From Rathayibacter sp. Leaf185 (lineage in GTDB: Bacteria; Actinomycetota; Actinomycetes; Actinomycetales; Microbacteriaceae), in the NCBI RefSeq assembly GCF_001423885.1, contig NZ_LMPP01000009.1:62022-126021 (forward strand): a stretch of DNA of 64,000 nt, given 5' to 3'. Position numbers and translations under genes: made by a program. Shown piece by piece: positions 56,885 through 64,000 of this stretch. Each line of letters begins with the position of its first letter. Position 1 is the stretch's first letter. The notes beneath the pieces were generated by a model. That model was not told the DNA's origin, did not search any database, and was given only the letters and a program-made list of their open reading frames with translations.

Positions 56885-57940
56885 TCACGATGCGGCGCGG
56901 ACCGCGACGGGCCGCAGCGCCAGGACGAGCCCGACACGCTCCCCCGGCTCGAGGCGCTGGCCGGCCGAGTGCTGTACGACGAGCTCCTCGCCCTGCTCGG
57001 TGCGCACCGTCGAGCGGCGGACCGGGCCGAGGAAGCTGGACGAGACGACCACCGCCGCCAGTGCCTCCGGTGCGCCGCCGGCGACGATGTCGATGTCCTC
57101 CGGCCGGAGGAACGCCGACACGGCGCCGTCCGCGACGCCCGGGTCGACGAGCGGCAGCCGCGAGCCGAGCACGGTGACCGCTCCCCCGGACACCGTCCCG
57201 GCGACCGCGTTCGAGAGCCCGACGAAGTGCGCGACGAACGGCGTCGACGGGCGCGCGTAGAGGTCCTCCGGGGCACCGAGCTGCTCGATGCGGCCCGCGT
57301 TCATCACCGCGACGCGATCGGCGACCGCGAGAGCCTCCTCCTGATCGTGGGTGACGAAGAAGGTCGTGATGCCGATCTCGGTCTGGATGCGGCGGATCTC
57401 GTCGCGCAGCTGCACGCGCACCTTGGCGTCGAGCGCCGACAGCGGCTCGTCGAGAAGGAGCACTCGGGGCCGCGTCACGAGAGCGCGGGCGAGCGCGACG
57501 CGCTGCTGCTGGCCGCCCGAGAGCTGGTGGGCGTAACGGTCGCCGAGCGCGCCGAGGCCGACGAGGTCGAGCGACTCCTGGGCGAGGACCCGCCGCTCAC
57601 GGGCGGCGACTCCGCGGGTGCGGAGGCCGAACTCGACGTTCTCGCGCGCCCGCAGGTGCGGGAAGAGCGAGTACGACTGGAACACCATCCCCATGTCGCG
57701 GCGCGCGACCGGCACGTCGGCGACGTCGTCCTCGTCGACCAGGATGCGGCCGGAGTCGATCCGCTCGAGCCCGCTCAGCGCCCGGAGCGCCGTGGTCTTG
57801 CCGCAGCCCGACGGGCCGAGGAGGGCGATGAACTCGCCCGGCGCGACATCGAACGAGACGCCGTCGAGGGCGCGGGCCGTGCCGTAGTGCCGGGCGACGT
57901 CGACGAAGCGCACGCGCGCTCCCGGGGCGGAGGTGGTCAC
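56885..57940 (-). CDS. ABC importer ATPase, PotA/FbpC-like
   Basis: ATPase of 351 residues energising the importer encoded upstream. Walker A is LLGPSGCGKTTALRALSG, the signature LSGGQQQRVALARAL, Walker B LLLDEPLSALDAK and the switch histidine FFVTHDQEEAL. A C-terminal TOBE domain (about 265-351, AVSAFLRPEDIDIVAGG) is the regulatory part found in polyamine, iron and phosphonate importers. GTG at 57940 overlaps the preceding permease stop by four bases. Confidence 0.94.
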   Translation of the reverse strand: MTTSAPGARVRFVDVARHYGTARALDGVSFDVAPGEFIALLGPSGCGKTTALRALSGLERIDSGRILVDEDDVADVPVARRDMGMVFQSYSLFPHLRARENVEFGLRTRGVAARERRVLAQESLDLVGLGALGDRYAHQLSGGQQQRVALARALVTRPRVLLLDEPLSALDAKVRVQLRDEIRRIQTEIGITTFFVTHDQEEALAVADRVAVMNAGRIEQLGAPEDLYARPSTPFVAHFVGLSNAVAGTVSGGAVTVLGSRLPLVDPGVADGAVSAFLRPEDIDIVAGGAPEALAAVVVSSSFLGPVRRSTVRTEQGEELVVQHSAGQRLEPGERVGLVLALRPVAVRAAS

Positions 57941-58740
57941 GAGGTGCCTTTCGACGGGGCGCGGTCGCCGAGCGGCAGACCGATCCGCGCGAGGCGGCCG
58001 ATCCCGAGCAGGAGCCCGAACGCGAAGAGGAGGGAGAGCAGCGAGAAGATCACGGCGACGTAGGCGTCGGACTTCGAGACCTGCACGAGCCCGGTCTGCA
58101 GGGTCGTGCGGCTGAGGAGAGAGGCGATCGTGTACTCGCCGAGCACCACCGCGACGGTGATGAGCGCGGCGGCGACGAGCCCCCTGCGCAGGTTCGGGAG
58201 CAGCACCCGGGTCAGCACGCCGAACCAGCCGGCGCCGAGCGAGCGTGCGGCCTCCGAGAGCGTGATCGCGTCGAGGCCGGCGAGATTCGCCGCGACGGCG
58301 CGGTACGCGTACGGGAGCACCAGCACTCCGTAGGCGAGGGCGAGAGTCCACGGGGCCGAGCCGACGAGCCGCGTGACCACCGAGTACACGGGAGCGAGCC
58401 CGACGACGAGCACGATGGCGGGGACCGTGAGCGGCAGCAGGCACACCAGCTCGAGCGCCCGGCGCAGGCGCGGCAGACGGATCTCGACCAGGAGCATCGT
58501 CGGCACCAGCAGGACGAGCACGATCAGCGCGGTGACGACCGCGAGGATCAGCGAATTGCCGATGCCCTGGAACAGCGAGCGGTAGCCGCGCTCGTTCTCG
58601 GGGTCGAGGATCGCCGTCCAGTGCGAGAGATCATAGCCGCCGGCACCGCGGAGGGTGAACTCGGCCATCGCGATCAGGGGCACCGCGAAGACGATCCCCG
58701 TGACGACGAGGACCGCGCCGGACAGGAGTCGCCGGTTCAC
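57937..58740 (-). CDS. ABC importer permease, second subunit
   Basis: Permease of 267 residues with six predicted helices, starting VNRRLLSGAVLVVTGIVFAV. The coupling loop reads LSEAARSLGAGWFGVLTRVLLPN. This is the PotC/FbpB half-type permease. GTG at 58740 overlaps the first permease stop (GTGA), and its own stop overlaps the ATPase start. The frame beyond 58740 is antisense noise. Confidence 0.92.
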   Translation of the reverse strand: MNRRLLSGAVLVVTGIVFAVPLIAMAEFTLRGAGGYDLSHWTAILDPENERGYRSLFQGIGNSLILAVVTALIVLVLLVPTMLLVEIRLPRLRRALELVCLLPLTVPAIVLVVGLAPVYSVVTRLVGSAPWTLALAYGVLVLPYAYRAVAANLAGLDAITLSEAARSLGAGWFGVLTRVLLPNLRRGLVAAALITVAVVLGEYTIASLLSRTTLQTGLVQVSKSDAYVAVIFSLLSLLFAFGLLLGIGRLARIGLPLGDRAPSKGTS

Positions 58741-59633
58741 CGCTGCCACCGCCGGGCGCGGCGCTGGAGCAGCGAGTAGCCGGACATCAGCACGATCATC
58801 ACGGCGAGCATCCCGAGGGCGAGGGCGCCGGCGAGGTTCTCGCGGCCGAGGACCGTCTCGCTGACGAGCGCGGCGCGGATCTGCAGCGGCACGATCTGCG
58901 CGCCCTGGCTGATCAGCGCGGCAGCCGTCGCGAACGACGAGAACGCGTTCGCGAACAGCAGCAGCACGGAGCCGAGGAAGGACGGGGCGAGGACGGGGAC
59001 CGCGACGCGCCACCAGTAGCTCAGCGAGCCTCCGCCGAGCACTGCGTTCGCCTCGGCCCACTCGGGCCGCAGGCCCTCGAGCGCGGGCAGGAAGGTGAGG
59101 ACCATCAGCGGCACCTGGAAGTAGAGGTAGGGCAGAACGAGCCCGGGCATCTGGTAGAGCCAGACGCCGTCGGCGTAGAGGTCGACGCCGGCCCCCGCGA
59201 GGAGGGTCGTGACGAGACCCTGCACGCCGATCGTCGCGATGAACGCGAAAGCGAGCATGACGCCTCCGAACTGCGCGAGGACACTGGCCGCCGCGTCGAC
59301 GACCGTGCGGAGCGGGCCCCGCGGGTCGGCGCCGAGGAGAGCGAGGCAGACGATCGCGCCGAGGACCGCGCCGACGACCGCCGTGAGCGCGGAGAGCCCG
59401 AGGGAGGCTCCGAACGCCGGCAGCACCACGGGGTCGCCGAGGGCCACGACGTTCTCGAGGGTGGGCCGGCCGTCGCCGTCCACGAAGCCGGTGCCCACCG
59501 CGAGGACCGTGGGGACGGCGAGGAAGAGCAGGACGTAGACCGCGAACGGCGCGACTCCGAGAGTCTCGGGGAGGCCGCGCCGCCTCCGGGCCACGGGGGC
59601 ACCGGAGGCGACGCGGACGGAGGCGGACGTCAC
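58737..59633 (-). CDS. ABC importer permease, first subunit
   Basis: Permease of 298 residues with an arginine-rich N-terminus (VARRRRGLPETLG) before the first helix (VAPFAVYVLLFLAVPTVLAV). The coupling loop is ANAVLGGGSLSYWWRVAVPVLAPS. It matches the PotB-type subunit in size. GTG at 59633 overlaps the binding-protein stop by four bases, so the whole operon is translationally linked. Confidence 0.92.
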   Translation of the reverse strand: MTSASVRVASGAPVARRRRGLPETLGVAPFAVYVLLFLAVPTVLAVGTGFVDGDGRPTLENVVALGDPVVLPAFGASLGLSALTAVVGAVLGAIVCLALLGADPRGPLRTVVDAAASVLAQFGGVMLAFAFIATIGVQGLVTTLLAGAGVDLYADGVWLYQMPGLVLPYLYFQVPLMVLTFLPALEGLRPEWAEANAVLGGGSLSYWWRVAVPVLAPSFLGSVLLLFANAFSSFATAAALISQGAQIVPLQIRAALVSETVLGRENLAGALALGMLAVMIVLMSGYSLLQRRARRWQR

Positions 59634-60775
59634 TGGATCGCCGCGGCCCACTTCTCGGCCAGCAGAGCCGAGGCGGCCTCGGTCTGCTCGGACGTGAACT
59701 GGACGAGGTCCTCCGGAGCCGCGCCGACGGCGTCGAGCGCGTCCTCGTCGACCGTGCCGGCGTCGACCATCGCCGCCAGGCGCACCGGGTAGGCACCGGC
59801 CGCGAGGTAGAGGTTCTGCGCGGCGTCGGAGTAGAGGTACTCCTGCCAGAGGCGCGCGGCGGCCGGGTGCGGCGCGTCGGCGTTGATCGCCTGGTTGTAG
59901 TAGCTGCCGACGGCAGTGCCGGGGAGGACCGTGGTGGTCCACTCGCGGGTGCCCTCGTTCGCCTTCGCGGCGGCGAGGTTGTTGTAGCTCCAGTCGAAGA
60001 CGACCGGGGTCTCACCGGAGGCGATGGTCGCGTCGGTCGGGTCCAGCGGCAGGAAGTTGCCGGCGTCGTTGAGCTTCTCGAAGAAGTCGATGCCCGGCTG
60101 GATGTCGTCGGCCGAGCCGCCCGCCTGGACGGCGGCGAGCTGCACCGCGGCGGCCGCGGCTCCCGCCTGCGTCGGGTCTCCGTTGATGGCGACGGAGCCG
60201 CGGTAGTCGGCGCCGAGCAGGTCGTCGAGCGAGGCGGGAGCGGGGACGGCCTCGGAGTCGTAGCCGATCGACATCAGACCCGTGTAGTCGTTCACCCAGA
60301 GGCCGGTCTCCTCCTTGTTGTCGGCCGGGATGTCGTCCCAGGTCTCGACCTGGTACGGCGCGAAGAGGTCGGTGTTGGCGAGCGCGACGGCGGCACCGAG
60401 GTCGAAGACGTCGGGCGCGGTGTCCTGGCCGGCGAGGTTCTTCGCCGTGCTGATCTCCTCGGCCGAGGAGACATCGGGGTCGGCCGAGTTCACGGTGATG
60501 CCGTACTCGTCCTCGAACCCCGCGATGAGCTCGCCGTAGTTGGCCCAGTTGTCGGGCAGCGCGATGACGTTCAGCTGACCCTCGGCCTTCGCGGCCTCGA
60601 CGAGGGCGTCGAGACCACCGAGGTCGGCGGCCGAGGTCGCGGTCGACGCGTCGACGGACGAGCCGTCGGAGGAGGTGCCGGCGCCGGCGTCGCCGGAGCA
60701 GGCGGTCAGGGTGAGAGCGAGGGCGGCGGTCGCGGCGGCGAGCGCGCCTGCGCGCGGGAAGCGCTGGATCTTCAA
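59630..60775 (-). CDS. Substrate-binding lipoprotein of a PotD/iron-type ABC importer
   Basis: Extracytoplasmic binding lipoprotein of 381 residues. The start is TTG at 60775: GGAGGA lies four bases upstream and the product begins MKIQRFPRAG with a signal peptide ending in LTLTAC (Cys26). The body has PDNWANYGELIAGFEDEYGI, TAPDVFDLGAAVALA and VFDWSYNN, fitting SBP_bac_6/PotD-like folds that bind polyamines, phosphonates, ferric ion or thiamine. The ligand cannot be settled from sequence. It is the first gene of a four-gene operon. Confidence 0.9.
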   Translation of the reverse strand: MKIQRFPRAGALAAATAALALTLTACSGDAGAGTSSDGSSVDASTATSAADLGGLDALVEAAKAEGQLNVIALPDNWANYGELIAGFEDEYGITVNSADPDVSSAEEISTAKNLAGQDTAPDVFDLGAAVALANTDLFAPYQVETWDDIPADNKEETGLWVNDYTGLMSIGYDSEAVPAPASLDDLLGADYRGSVAINGDPTQAGAAAAAVQLAAVQAGGSADDIQPGIDFFEKLNDAGNFLPLDPTDATIASGETPVVFDWSYNNLAAAKANEGTREWTTTVLPGTAVGSYYNQAINADAPHPAAARLWQEYLYSDAAQNLYLAAGAYPVRLAAMVDAGTVDEDALDAVGAAPEDLVQFTSEQTEAASALLAEKWAAAIQ

Positions 60776-60901
60776 GAGTCCTCCAGAGTCGGGTGGGCGG
60801 ACCCGGCGGGTCGCCTCCGGAAACGTAGGGGCGACCGCCGACGCGGCGGGGCCGCGGAGGTGAACCGGATGGGAACACCGGGCGGCGCGCAGGCGGCGGC
60901 G

Positions 60902-60924
60902 ATGTCGGGGGCGTTCGCTAGCGT
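60902..60924 (+). promoter_or_regulatory. PafBC/RecA-NDp-like promoter motif upstream of the AlkX-type gene
   Basis: ATGTCGGGG, 8-nt spacer, TAGCGT, ending 10 bases before the ATG at 60935. The -10 matches TAnnnT and the spacing is exact. The downstream gene encodes a probable DNA-crosslink glycosylase, so damage control makes sense. Confidence 0.58.
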
Positions 60925-60934
60925 GGAGCGCACC

Positions 60935-62161
60935 ATGACCGAGCAGCTCTCCCCCGCCCTCGCGCGCCGCATCGCCCTGGCCGCCCAGGGCTTCGGCGCA
61001 GCACGCCCTCCTCGCGTCGGCACACGGCAGATCCTCGGGGTGATCGACCGCATCCGCCCGCTGCAACTCGACTCGGTCAACGTCTTCGAGCGGAGCCACT
61101 ACCTCCCCCTTCTCGCCCGTCTCGGCCCCTACGATCGCGGACTGCTCGACGCCGTCGCGTTCTCGCCGAAGGGCCACTACCTCGAGTACTGGGCGCACGA
61201 GGCGGCGCTGATCCGCCGGGCGGATGTGCCGCTCTACCGATGGCGGATGGAGCAGTACCGCCGGGTCCGCCTCCCCGAGCACGAGGGCTGGGCGTTCGAG
61301 AACCGCTCGACGCTCGACTGGCTGCGGGCGGCTCTCGCCGACGGTCCGCTGCGCGCCTCCGAGATCGAGCACGAGGCCAACACCCGCACCGGCCCGTGGT
61401 GGGGCTGGTCCGACATCAAGCGCGGGCTCGAGGTGCTGTTCCGCTGGGGCGAGGTGGTGACCGCCGGCCGCACGCGCTTCGAGCGGTCGTACGCGCTCGC
61501 CGAGCAGATGCTGCCGCGCGAGGTGCTCGAGGCCGAGCTGTCCACCGAGGATGCGATCCGCGAGCTGGTGCGCCGCTCGGCCCTCGCGCACGGCATCGGC
61601 ACCCTCGGTGATCTCGCCGACTACCACCGGCTGCTGCAGGCGCCGACCCTCGCGGCGGTGCGCGACCTCGTCGACGCGGGCGAGCTGGCGCCGGTCGAGG
61701 TCCGCGGCTGGGAGCGCTCCGGCCGGCCGGTCCCGCTCTGGCTGCACACCGGGGCGCGGCGTCCGCGCGCGCTCCGCGCCGACGCCCTCCTCTCCCCCTT
61801 CGACCCCGTGGTCTGGCACCGTCCGCGCGCCGAGCTGTTCTTCGACTTCCACTACCGGATCGAGATCTACACGCCGGCACCGCAGCGGGTGCACGGCTAC
61901 TACGTGCTGCCGGTGCTGCTCGACGACGTCATCGCGGCGCGGGTGGACCTCAAGAGCGACCGTCAGAACGGGGTCCTCCGAGTGCAGGCGGCCTGGCTCG
62001 AGCCGGGCGCCCCCGCCGATTCCGCCGAGCGGCTCGCCGTTCTGCTGGTCGAGGCCGCCCGCTGGCAGGGCCTCGCGGCGGTCGAGGTCGTCGGGCGCGG
62101 CACCCTCGCTCCGGCCCTCCTCGCAGCGCTGTCTCTCCACCACGCCGAGGTCGTCGCATGA
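60935..62161 (+). CDS. YcaQ/AlkX-type DNA glycosylase (HTH_42, winged-helix)
   Basis: Protein of 408 residues of the AlkZ/YcaQ (AZL, DUF1006) superfamily that unhooks interstrand crosslinks. The catalytic QxD motif typical of the AlkX branch is visible in RPLQLDSVNVFERSHYLPL. Later conserved parts are YLEYWAHEAALI, SEIEHEANTRTGPWWGWSD and LLSPFDPVVWHR. ATG at 60935 has GGAG upstream; the frame runs open far upstream as antisense to the binding-protein gene. Its end overlaps the TetR gene start by four bases. Confidence 0.9.
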   Translation: MTEQLSPALARRIALAAQGFGAARPPRVGTRQILGVIDRIRPLQLDSVNVFERSHYLPLLARLGPYDRGLLDAVAFSPKGHYLEYWAHEAALIRRADVPLYRWRMEQYRRVRLPEHEGWAFENRSTLDWLRAALADGPLRASEIEHEANTRTGPWWGWSDIKRGLEVLFRWGEVVTAGRTRFERSYALAEQMLPREVLEAELSTEDAIRELVRRSALAHGIGTLGDLADYHRLLQAPTLAAVRDLVDAGELAPVEVRGWERSGRPVPLWLHTGARRPRALRADALLSPFDPVVWHRPRAELFFDFHYRIEIYTPAPQRVHGYYVLPVLLDDVIAARVDLKSDRQNGVLRVQAAWLEPGAPADSAERLAVLLVEAARWQGLAAVEVVGRGTLAPALLAALSLHHAEVVA

Positions 62162-62778
62162 GCGCGGTCACTCCGCAGCGTCAGGGGACGATCGCTCTGG
62201 CGCTCTCCGAGAAGTGCGTGGCCCTCCTCCTCGAGCGTGGAACGGTGAAGGGCGTCAGCTCGATCGATCTCGCGCACGCCGCCGGGATCTCGCTGCGCAC
62301 CTTCCACCGCTATCTCGGCGGCAAGGAGGACTGCGTGCGTCCCGTCCTCTACGCGGCGATCGCGGCGATGGGGCGCGCGCTCACGGCCCGCCCGGCCTCC
62401 GAGTCCCTCAACACAGCGCTGGGTGCCGCCTTCGCTGCCGCGGCCTCGGGCCCCCAGCTCGAGCGCACGCTCAAGCTGATCCCGCTTCTCACCGAGACGC
62501 CCGCCATGCGAGCGGTCTGGGCGCAGTCGCTGCACGACGGCGAGGCCGCCCTCACTCCGAGCATCGCCGAGCGGATGGGCCTCGCCCCTGCCGCGTATCC
62601 GCGCGCCGCCGTGCTCGCCACCGTCGTGCTCGCGCTGGTGCGCCGCGCCCTCGTCGACGCCGTCGCGACGGGGAGCGACCCCGCACCCGTCTTCGAGGAG
62701 TATCTGACCACGCTCGACGGCGGGCCGCTCGCAGCGACGCCTCCGATCCCGGCACCGGTCGAGGAGTACGACATCTAG
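62158..62778 (+). CDS. TetR family transcriptional regulator
   Basis: Regulator of 206 residues. The N-terminal helix-turn-helix spans about 12-60, with VSSIDLAHAAGISLRTFHRYLGGKEDCV corresponding to the TetR recognition region. The C-terminal ligand domain has no recognised specificity. ATG at 62158 overlaps the glycosylase stop (ATGA), so the pair is co-translated; it may regulate its own operon. It is convergent with htpX with only 35 bp between them. Confidence 0.9.
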   Translation: MSAVTPQRQGTIALALSEKCVALLLERGTVKGVSSIDLAHAAGISLRTFHRYLGGKEDCVRPVLYAAIAAMGRALTARPASESLNTALGAAFAAAASGPQLERTLKLIPLLTETPAMRAVWAQSLHDGEAALTPSIAERMGLAPAAYPRAAVLATVVLALVRRALVDAVATGSDPAPVFEEYLTTLDGGPLAATPPIPAPVEEYDI

Positions 62779-62813
62779 CGAGAGCTCGAGGACGGCGGCT
62801 CAGAAACGGAGGC

Positions 62814-63692
62814 TCAGAAGCGCGAGCCCATCTCGCTGAGCCGCGCGACGCGGTCGGCGATGGGCGGATGCGTGGCGAAGAGACGTGAGATCGCGCTCGG
62901 CTTCGCCGGGTCCGCGATCCACAGGTGCGCCATCGCGCTGTTCTGCTTGCGCATCGGGCGCCCGGCCGACTCGAGCTTGAGCAGGGCGCTGGCCAGCGCA
63001 TCCGGATGCCGGGTGGTCAGGGCACTCGTCGCATCGGCGAGGTACTCGCGCTGGCGCGAGATCGAGAGCTGCACGACGGTGGCCACGATCGGGGCGAGCA
63101 CCATCGAGACCAGGCCGACGACGAGCAGGATCGGATTGCCGCCGCCGTTGTTGCGGTTGCCGCCGAAGAACGCGAAACGGAGGAAGACGTCCGAGAGGAA
63201 GCCGACCGCGACGACGAGGCCGAAGACGATCATCGAGACGCGGATGTCGTAGTTGCGGACGTGCCCGAGCTCGTGCGCCATGACGCCCTCGAGCTCGGCG
63301 TCGTCCATGATCGCCAGGAGTCCAGTGGTCGCCGCGACGACCGCGTGCTCGGGATCGCGGCCGGTCGCGAAGGCGTTGGGCGCCGGATCGTCGATCAGGT
63401 ACACCTTCGGCATCGGAGTGCCGGTCGTGATCGACAGGTTCTCGACGATGCGGTACAGCCGCGGCTCGTCCGACCTCTCGATCGGCACGCCCCCGCTGAG
63501 GGTGACGGCCTGGCCCGCCGCGAAGAAGTACTGGAACACGGCGTACGCCGCCGCCACGATCAGCACCACGACGACGATCGTCGTGCTGCGGTAGATCGCG
63601 GAGGCGAGCGCGCCGAGACCGCCGATGATCACCAGGAAGAGGACGAGGATCAGAACGGTGTTGCGCTTGTTCTTCGCGATCGCGCTGTACAC
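62814..63692 (-). CDS. htpX: M48 family zinc metalloprotease HtpX-like
   Basis: Membrane protease of 292 residues for quality control of membrane proteins. Two N-terminal helices (TVLILVLFLVIIGGLGALA and TTIVVVVLIVAAAYAVFQYFF) precede the zinc motif VMAHELGHVRNYD. Two further helices follow. The third ligand is expected in REYLADATSALTT. GTG at 63692 lies 9 bp after the lemA stop; lemA-htpX is a common gene pair. Confidence 0.94.
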   Translation of the reverse strand: MYSAIAKNKRNTVLILVLFLVIIGGLGALASAIYRSTTIVVVVLIVAAAYAVFQYFFAAGQAVTLSGGVPIERSDEPRLYRIVENLSITTGTPMPKVYLIDDPAPNAFATGRDPEHAVVAATTGLLAIMDDAELEGVMAHELGHVRNYDIRVSMIVFGLVVAVGFLSDVFLRFAFFGGNRNNGGGNPILLVVGLVSMVLAPIVATVVQLSISRQREYLADATSALTTRHPDALASALLKLESAGRPMRKQNSAMAHLWIADPAKPSAISRLFATHPPIADRVARLSEMGSRF

Positions 63693-63701
63693 CGGAGGCC
63701 T

Positions 63702-64000
63702 CTAGAACTGGACGCGCGGGGGCTCCGAGATCGCGGCGAGATCGCCGACCTCGAAGAACTCGCGCTCCGAGAAGCCGAGCCGGCGCGAGAAGAGCGTGTT
63801 GGGGAACACCTTCACCTTTGTGTTCATCTCGCGCACGCCTCCGTTGTAGAAGCGGCGCGCGGCCTGGACCTTGTCCTCCGTGTCGACCAGCTCGCCCTGC
63901 AGCTGCAGGAAGTTCTGGCTGGCCTGGAGCTGCGGGTAGGCCTCGGCGACGGCGAAGATCGAGCGGAGGGCCTTCTGCATGTGGTCCTCCGCGGCGGAGG
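63702..64000 (-). CDS. lemA: LemA family protein (partial, C-terminal part)
   Basis: The last ~99 residues are visible and the gene continues beyond the right edge. AEAYPQLQASQNFLQLQGEL, then VDTEDKVQAARRFYNGGVRE and FPNTLFSRRLGF are the LemA core. LemA proteins are anchored by one N-terminal helix, which lies outside the window, with a helical bundle outside the membrane. It stands directly upstream of htpX, as in many bacteria. An internal ATG at 63980 is not the real start. Confidence 0.93.
   Translation of the reverse strand, partial: SAAEDHMQKALRSIFAVAEAYPQLQASQNFLQLQGELVDTEDKVQAARRFYNGGVREMNTKVKVFPNTLFSRRLGFSEREFFEVGDLAAISEPPRVQF

Overview
The window is very G+C-rich chromosomal DNA from an actinobacterium, most likely a Microbacteriaceae member (Rathayibacter/Curtobacterium-like). 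The support is mycothiol metabolism (Mca), DUF4307, DUF4245 and DUF2510-type proteins, an NrtR-controlled NAD operon, a Pls/PosA-type NRPS, frequent GTG starts, GTGA/ATGA stop-start overlaps and many -10 boxes placed 6-8 nt before start codons. No rRNA, tRNA, CRISPR array, IS element or prophage was recognised. The genus is an inference from gene content only.

Layout. 1-4188: an oligopeptide ABC operon on the minus strand (binding lipoprotein, two permeases, an ATPase cut by the window edge). 4462-5274: a CPBP-type membrane protease homologue. 5361-10118: gcvT-gcvH-gcvP behind a tandem glycine riboswitch with a possible start-sequestering stem. 10267-15733: nrtR-nadA-nadB-nadC-nadS, de novo NAD synthesis with its repressor and a cysteine desulfurase. 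15892-23467: a drug-efflux-type MFS transporter, then a three-gene group of a 1312-residue A-T-membrane NRPS related to poly-lysine synthetases, a short M1 metallopeptidase and a Sfp-type phosphopantetheinyl transferase. 23496-29231: polyphosphate kinase 2, small genes, a Doc-type toxin-antitoxin pair, a DUF2510 membrane protein, a decayed antitoxin tail, and ychF. 29300-34344: a DEDDh exonuclease, two paralogous secreted proteins (one with three cell-wall-binding repeats) and rmuC. 34449-42996: glpX and fbaA (divergent), ispH, xseA, xseB, a DUF4245 protein, beta-carbonic anhydrase, fumC. 43247-48820: a flavin monooxygenase, a lone prepilin-peptidase-like protein, an acyl-CoA dehydrogenase, a membrane protein and phoH. 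49065-56835: a class V aminotransferase, a cis-prenyltransferase, a hemolysin III protein, mca and neighbours, greA, ilvA and an AI-2E family transporter. 56885-60775: a second ABC uptake operon. 60935-64000: a YcaQ/AlkX-type DNA glycosylase with a TetR regulator, htpX and the 3' part of lemA.

The most notable regulatory observation is a recurring 23-bp promoter pattern (TGTCGG-rich 9-mer, 8-nt spacer, TAnnnT-like -10) resembling the RecA-independent DNA-damage promoter used by PafBC in mycobacteria. It precedes the exonuclease gene, rmuC, xseA and the glycosylase gene. It also precedes the secreted cell-wall-binding protein gene and the MFS transporter gene. If real, this links DNA repair, cell-surface remodelling and efflux in one damage response.

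The most notable gene group is the NRPS/peptidase/phosphopantetheinyl transferase set, a candidate for making an isopeptide-linked poly-amino acid. Convergent gene pairs are often closed by long GC-rich inverted repeats without T-tracts.
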